Origin: JALOLG01 sp035557475
GTDB lineage: Bacteria > Actinomycetota > Acidimicrobiia > Acidimicrobiales > Ilumatobacteraceae
NCBI GenBank assembly: GCA_035557475.1
Contig: DATMDV010000463.1
Coordinates: 1 to 7,253, forward strand
Direction: 5' to 3'
Length of the DNA stretch: 7,253 nucleotides
This document shows positions 5,768 through 7,253 of this stretch, piece by piece (position 1 is the first letter of the stretch; the number at the start of each line of letters is the position of its first letter). The notes beneath the pieces are model-generated. The model worked only from the letters and a program-made list of their open reading frames with translations, did not search any database and was not told the origin of the DNA. The position numbers and the translations under genes are program-made.

Positions 5768-7253
5768 ATCCGACCTCGACGCGGATTTGGTGGTATCCCT
5801 GGGCGCCGTTGGGGGCCGGGCTCATCTCCTCTTCCTCCTGCAGCACGCCGGCGCCGTCGGCCGCACGGGCTTCGATGACGTGCTCGCCCGGAGTGGCGTC
5901 CCACGTGTAGCGCCACTGCCGCCATGTGTCGTCGCTCGGCACGCCCGCCAGCTCGCCGTCGACCCACTCGCCGCCGTCGACGCGAACCTGCACGGCCGAG
6001 ATCCCGCGGTGCACCGCCCAGGCGACGCCGCCGATCTCGAGCGGACCGGCCGTCGACTTGCTGTTGTGTCGCGGGAGATCGATGCGCGTCAGCGTCTTGA
6101 CGGGCGCCTCCTTGGCCCACCCTCTCGGCACCCAGTAGGCGTCGAACGCATCCCACGTGGTGAGCTCGATCTCGGTGACCCACTTGGTGGCCGACACGTA
6201 GCCGTAGAGGCCGGGGACGACCATCCGCACCGGGTACCCGTGCTCGGCCCGCAACGGTTGCCCGTTCTGCCCGATGGCCAGCATCGCGTCGCGGCCGTCC
6301 ATGACCGCAGCGACCGGTGTACCGCACGTCCAGCCATCGATCGACCGGCTGACGAGCTGTTCGGCGCCCGCCTGGATCCCGGCCTCACGCAACACGTCGG
6401 CGAGCATCACGCCCTGCCAGATGCCGTTGCCGACGAGGTCGCCGCCGACCGGGTTCGACACGCACGACAACGTCACATATCGCTCGACCTGCTCGCGGGC
6501 GAGGAGGTCGTCGAACGTCAGCTCGATCTCCTGATCGACCATGCCGCCGATCTTGAGGCTCCACGAGTCCTTCGAGACCTGGGGCACCACGATCGCGGTG
6601 TCGATCCGGTAGAACTCGTCGACGGATGTGACGAACGGGCTGATCCCGTCGATCCCGAAGTCGAACTCGCCGGCGTTCGAGCCCGACGATGACGGCTCGG
6701 GAAGCGAGATCTCGGACCGCTCGTCGTCGATCTCGAAGCGGCGTTGCAAGAGCCGCCCCATGCCGCCCGTGATGACCGACGCCGAGCCCACGACCACAGA
6801 GCCGTACAGGAAGCCGCGTCTGTTGAGCCCCATCGTCTCGGCGTGGGTCGCGTCGGATCGTGCCGGCGCGGTGACGAACCGTTCGCTCAACCACCACAGC
6901 ACAGCAATCGAGACGACGGTGCCGATCACGGCGGGTGCCATCTTGCCGATCGATGGCGCCGGGCGCTGCAGGACGGCGAGCACACCGATCAGGCCGGTGA
7001 ACAGCGCCACGGTGAAGGCCTGGCTGCGGTGGCCACGCACCGTCAGGATCCCGACGATCGACCCGACCACCGCCAGCACGATCAACGAGCCCAGGACGAG
7101 CACCGCCTTGTCGGCAGTGCCGAACGTCTCGATCGCCCACTCCCGCACCGACGACGGGATGCGATCGATGACCTCCTGGCCGACCGGAACGACCGGTGAC
7201 GCGCTGCCACGTACGAGTCCGACCACGAGCTCGGCCGCGGCGAGACCGGCTGC
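5766..7253 (-). CDS. Membrane-anchored molybdopterin oxidoreductase, sulfite oxidase type, 5'-truncated
   Basis: A molybdenum-cofactor enzyme of the sulfite oxidase fold behind a polytopic membrane region. The frame is open to the window edge (reading AAGLAAAELVVGLV before the GTG at 7226), so the true start and most of the first membrane helix lie outside. Numbering from that GTG: hydrophobic helices at about 40-62, 69-87, 96-114 and 138-157; a twin-arginine motif NRRGFL (135-140) directly before the last one; a linker rich in Ser, Glu and Pro; then the cofactor domain (about 200-360) with the molybdenum-ligand Cys255 in LSCVSNPVGG, DGWTCGTP (297-304) and GYPVRMVVPGLYGYVSATKWV (330-350). The C-terminal dimerisation domain (about 390-486) ends in GYHQIRVEVG. 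There is no heme domain. The catalytic part should face outside the membrane. Substrate and electron acceptor cannot be deduced; sulfite is only one possibility. It converges on tal. Confidence 0.93.
   Translation of the reverse strand, partial: AAGLAAAELVVGLVRGSASPVVPVGQEVIDRIPSSVREWAIETFGTADKAVLVLGSLIVLAVVGSIVGILTVRGHRSQAFTVALFTGLIGVLAVLQRPAPSIGKMAPAVIGTVVSIAVLWWLSERFVTAPARSDATHAETMGLNRRGFLYGSVVVGSASVITGGMGRLLQRRFEIDDERSEISLPEPSSSGSNAGEFDFGIDGISPFVTSVDEFYRIDTAIVVPQVSKDSWSLKIGGMVDQEIELTFDDLLAREQVERYVTLSCVSNPVGGDLVGNGIWQGVMLADVLREAGIQAGAEQLVSRSIDGWTCGTPVAAVMDGRDAMLAIGQNGQPLRAEHGYPVRMVVPGLYGYVSATKWVTEIELTTWDAFDAYWVPRGWAKEAPVKTLTRIDLPRHNSKSTAGPLEIGGVAWAVHRGISAVQVRVDGGEWVDGELAGVPSDDTWRQWRYTWDATPGEHVIEARAADGAGVLQEEEEMSPAPNGAQGYHQIRVEVG

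Noticed and set aside
1..7253. Defence system, phage, transposon, CRISPR array, tRNA or riboswitch
   Set aside because: No matching protein motifs, regular repeats or RNA folds were seen; intergenic gaps are all under 90 bp and are accounted for above.

Overview
The window is a high-GC, densely coded chromosomal stretch from a bacterium that looks like an actinomycete. An Acidimicrobiia/Ilumatobacter-type organism is my best guess from codon bias and protein style, but no marker gene here settles the taxonomy. It holds seven protein genes, two of them cut by the window edges. I see no RNA gene, CRISPR array, insertion sequence or phage gene.

Layout: (1) 2-661 (+), the 3' part of a membrane fatty acid desaturase with its three histidine boxes. 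(2) 669-1247 (-), an iron-type superoxide dismutase, tail to tail with the desaturase and separated from it by 7 bp. (3) A short divergent promoter region, then 1334-2083 (+), a free-standing AlaX-type alanyl-tRNA editing hydrolase. (4) 2152-2556 (+), a 134-residue protein of unknown function, preceded by a 15-bp tandem repeat. (5) 2601-4559 (+), transketolase, apparently read from a leaderless transcript. (6) 4594-5706 (+), transaldolase, 34 bp behind transketolase and with its own Shine-Dalgarno. (7) 5766-7253 (-), a membrane-anchored sulfite-oxidase-type molybdopterin oxidoreductase, 5' end cut by the window, converging on transaldolase. Between the last two genes lies a 62-bp nested hairpin that overlaps both stop codons.

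How they fit: transketolase and transaldolase together form the non-oxidative branch of the pentose phosphate pathway and are almost certainly co-transcribed. The superoxide dismutase, AlaX, desaturase and molybdoenzyme are housekeeping or redox and quality-control functions with no evident shared pathway. All complete genes look intact, with the expected catalytic residues.

I did not find a new multi-gene system. The observations most worth checking are non-coding or topological: the hairpin at 5706-5767 as a possible dispersed palindromic element and two-way terminator, the leaderless transketolase promoter with an overlapping perfect palindrome, and the twin-arginine motif placed before the last membrane segment of the polytopic molybdoenzyme.
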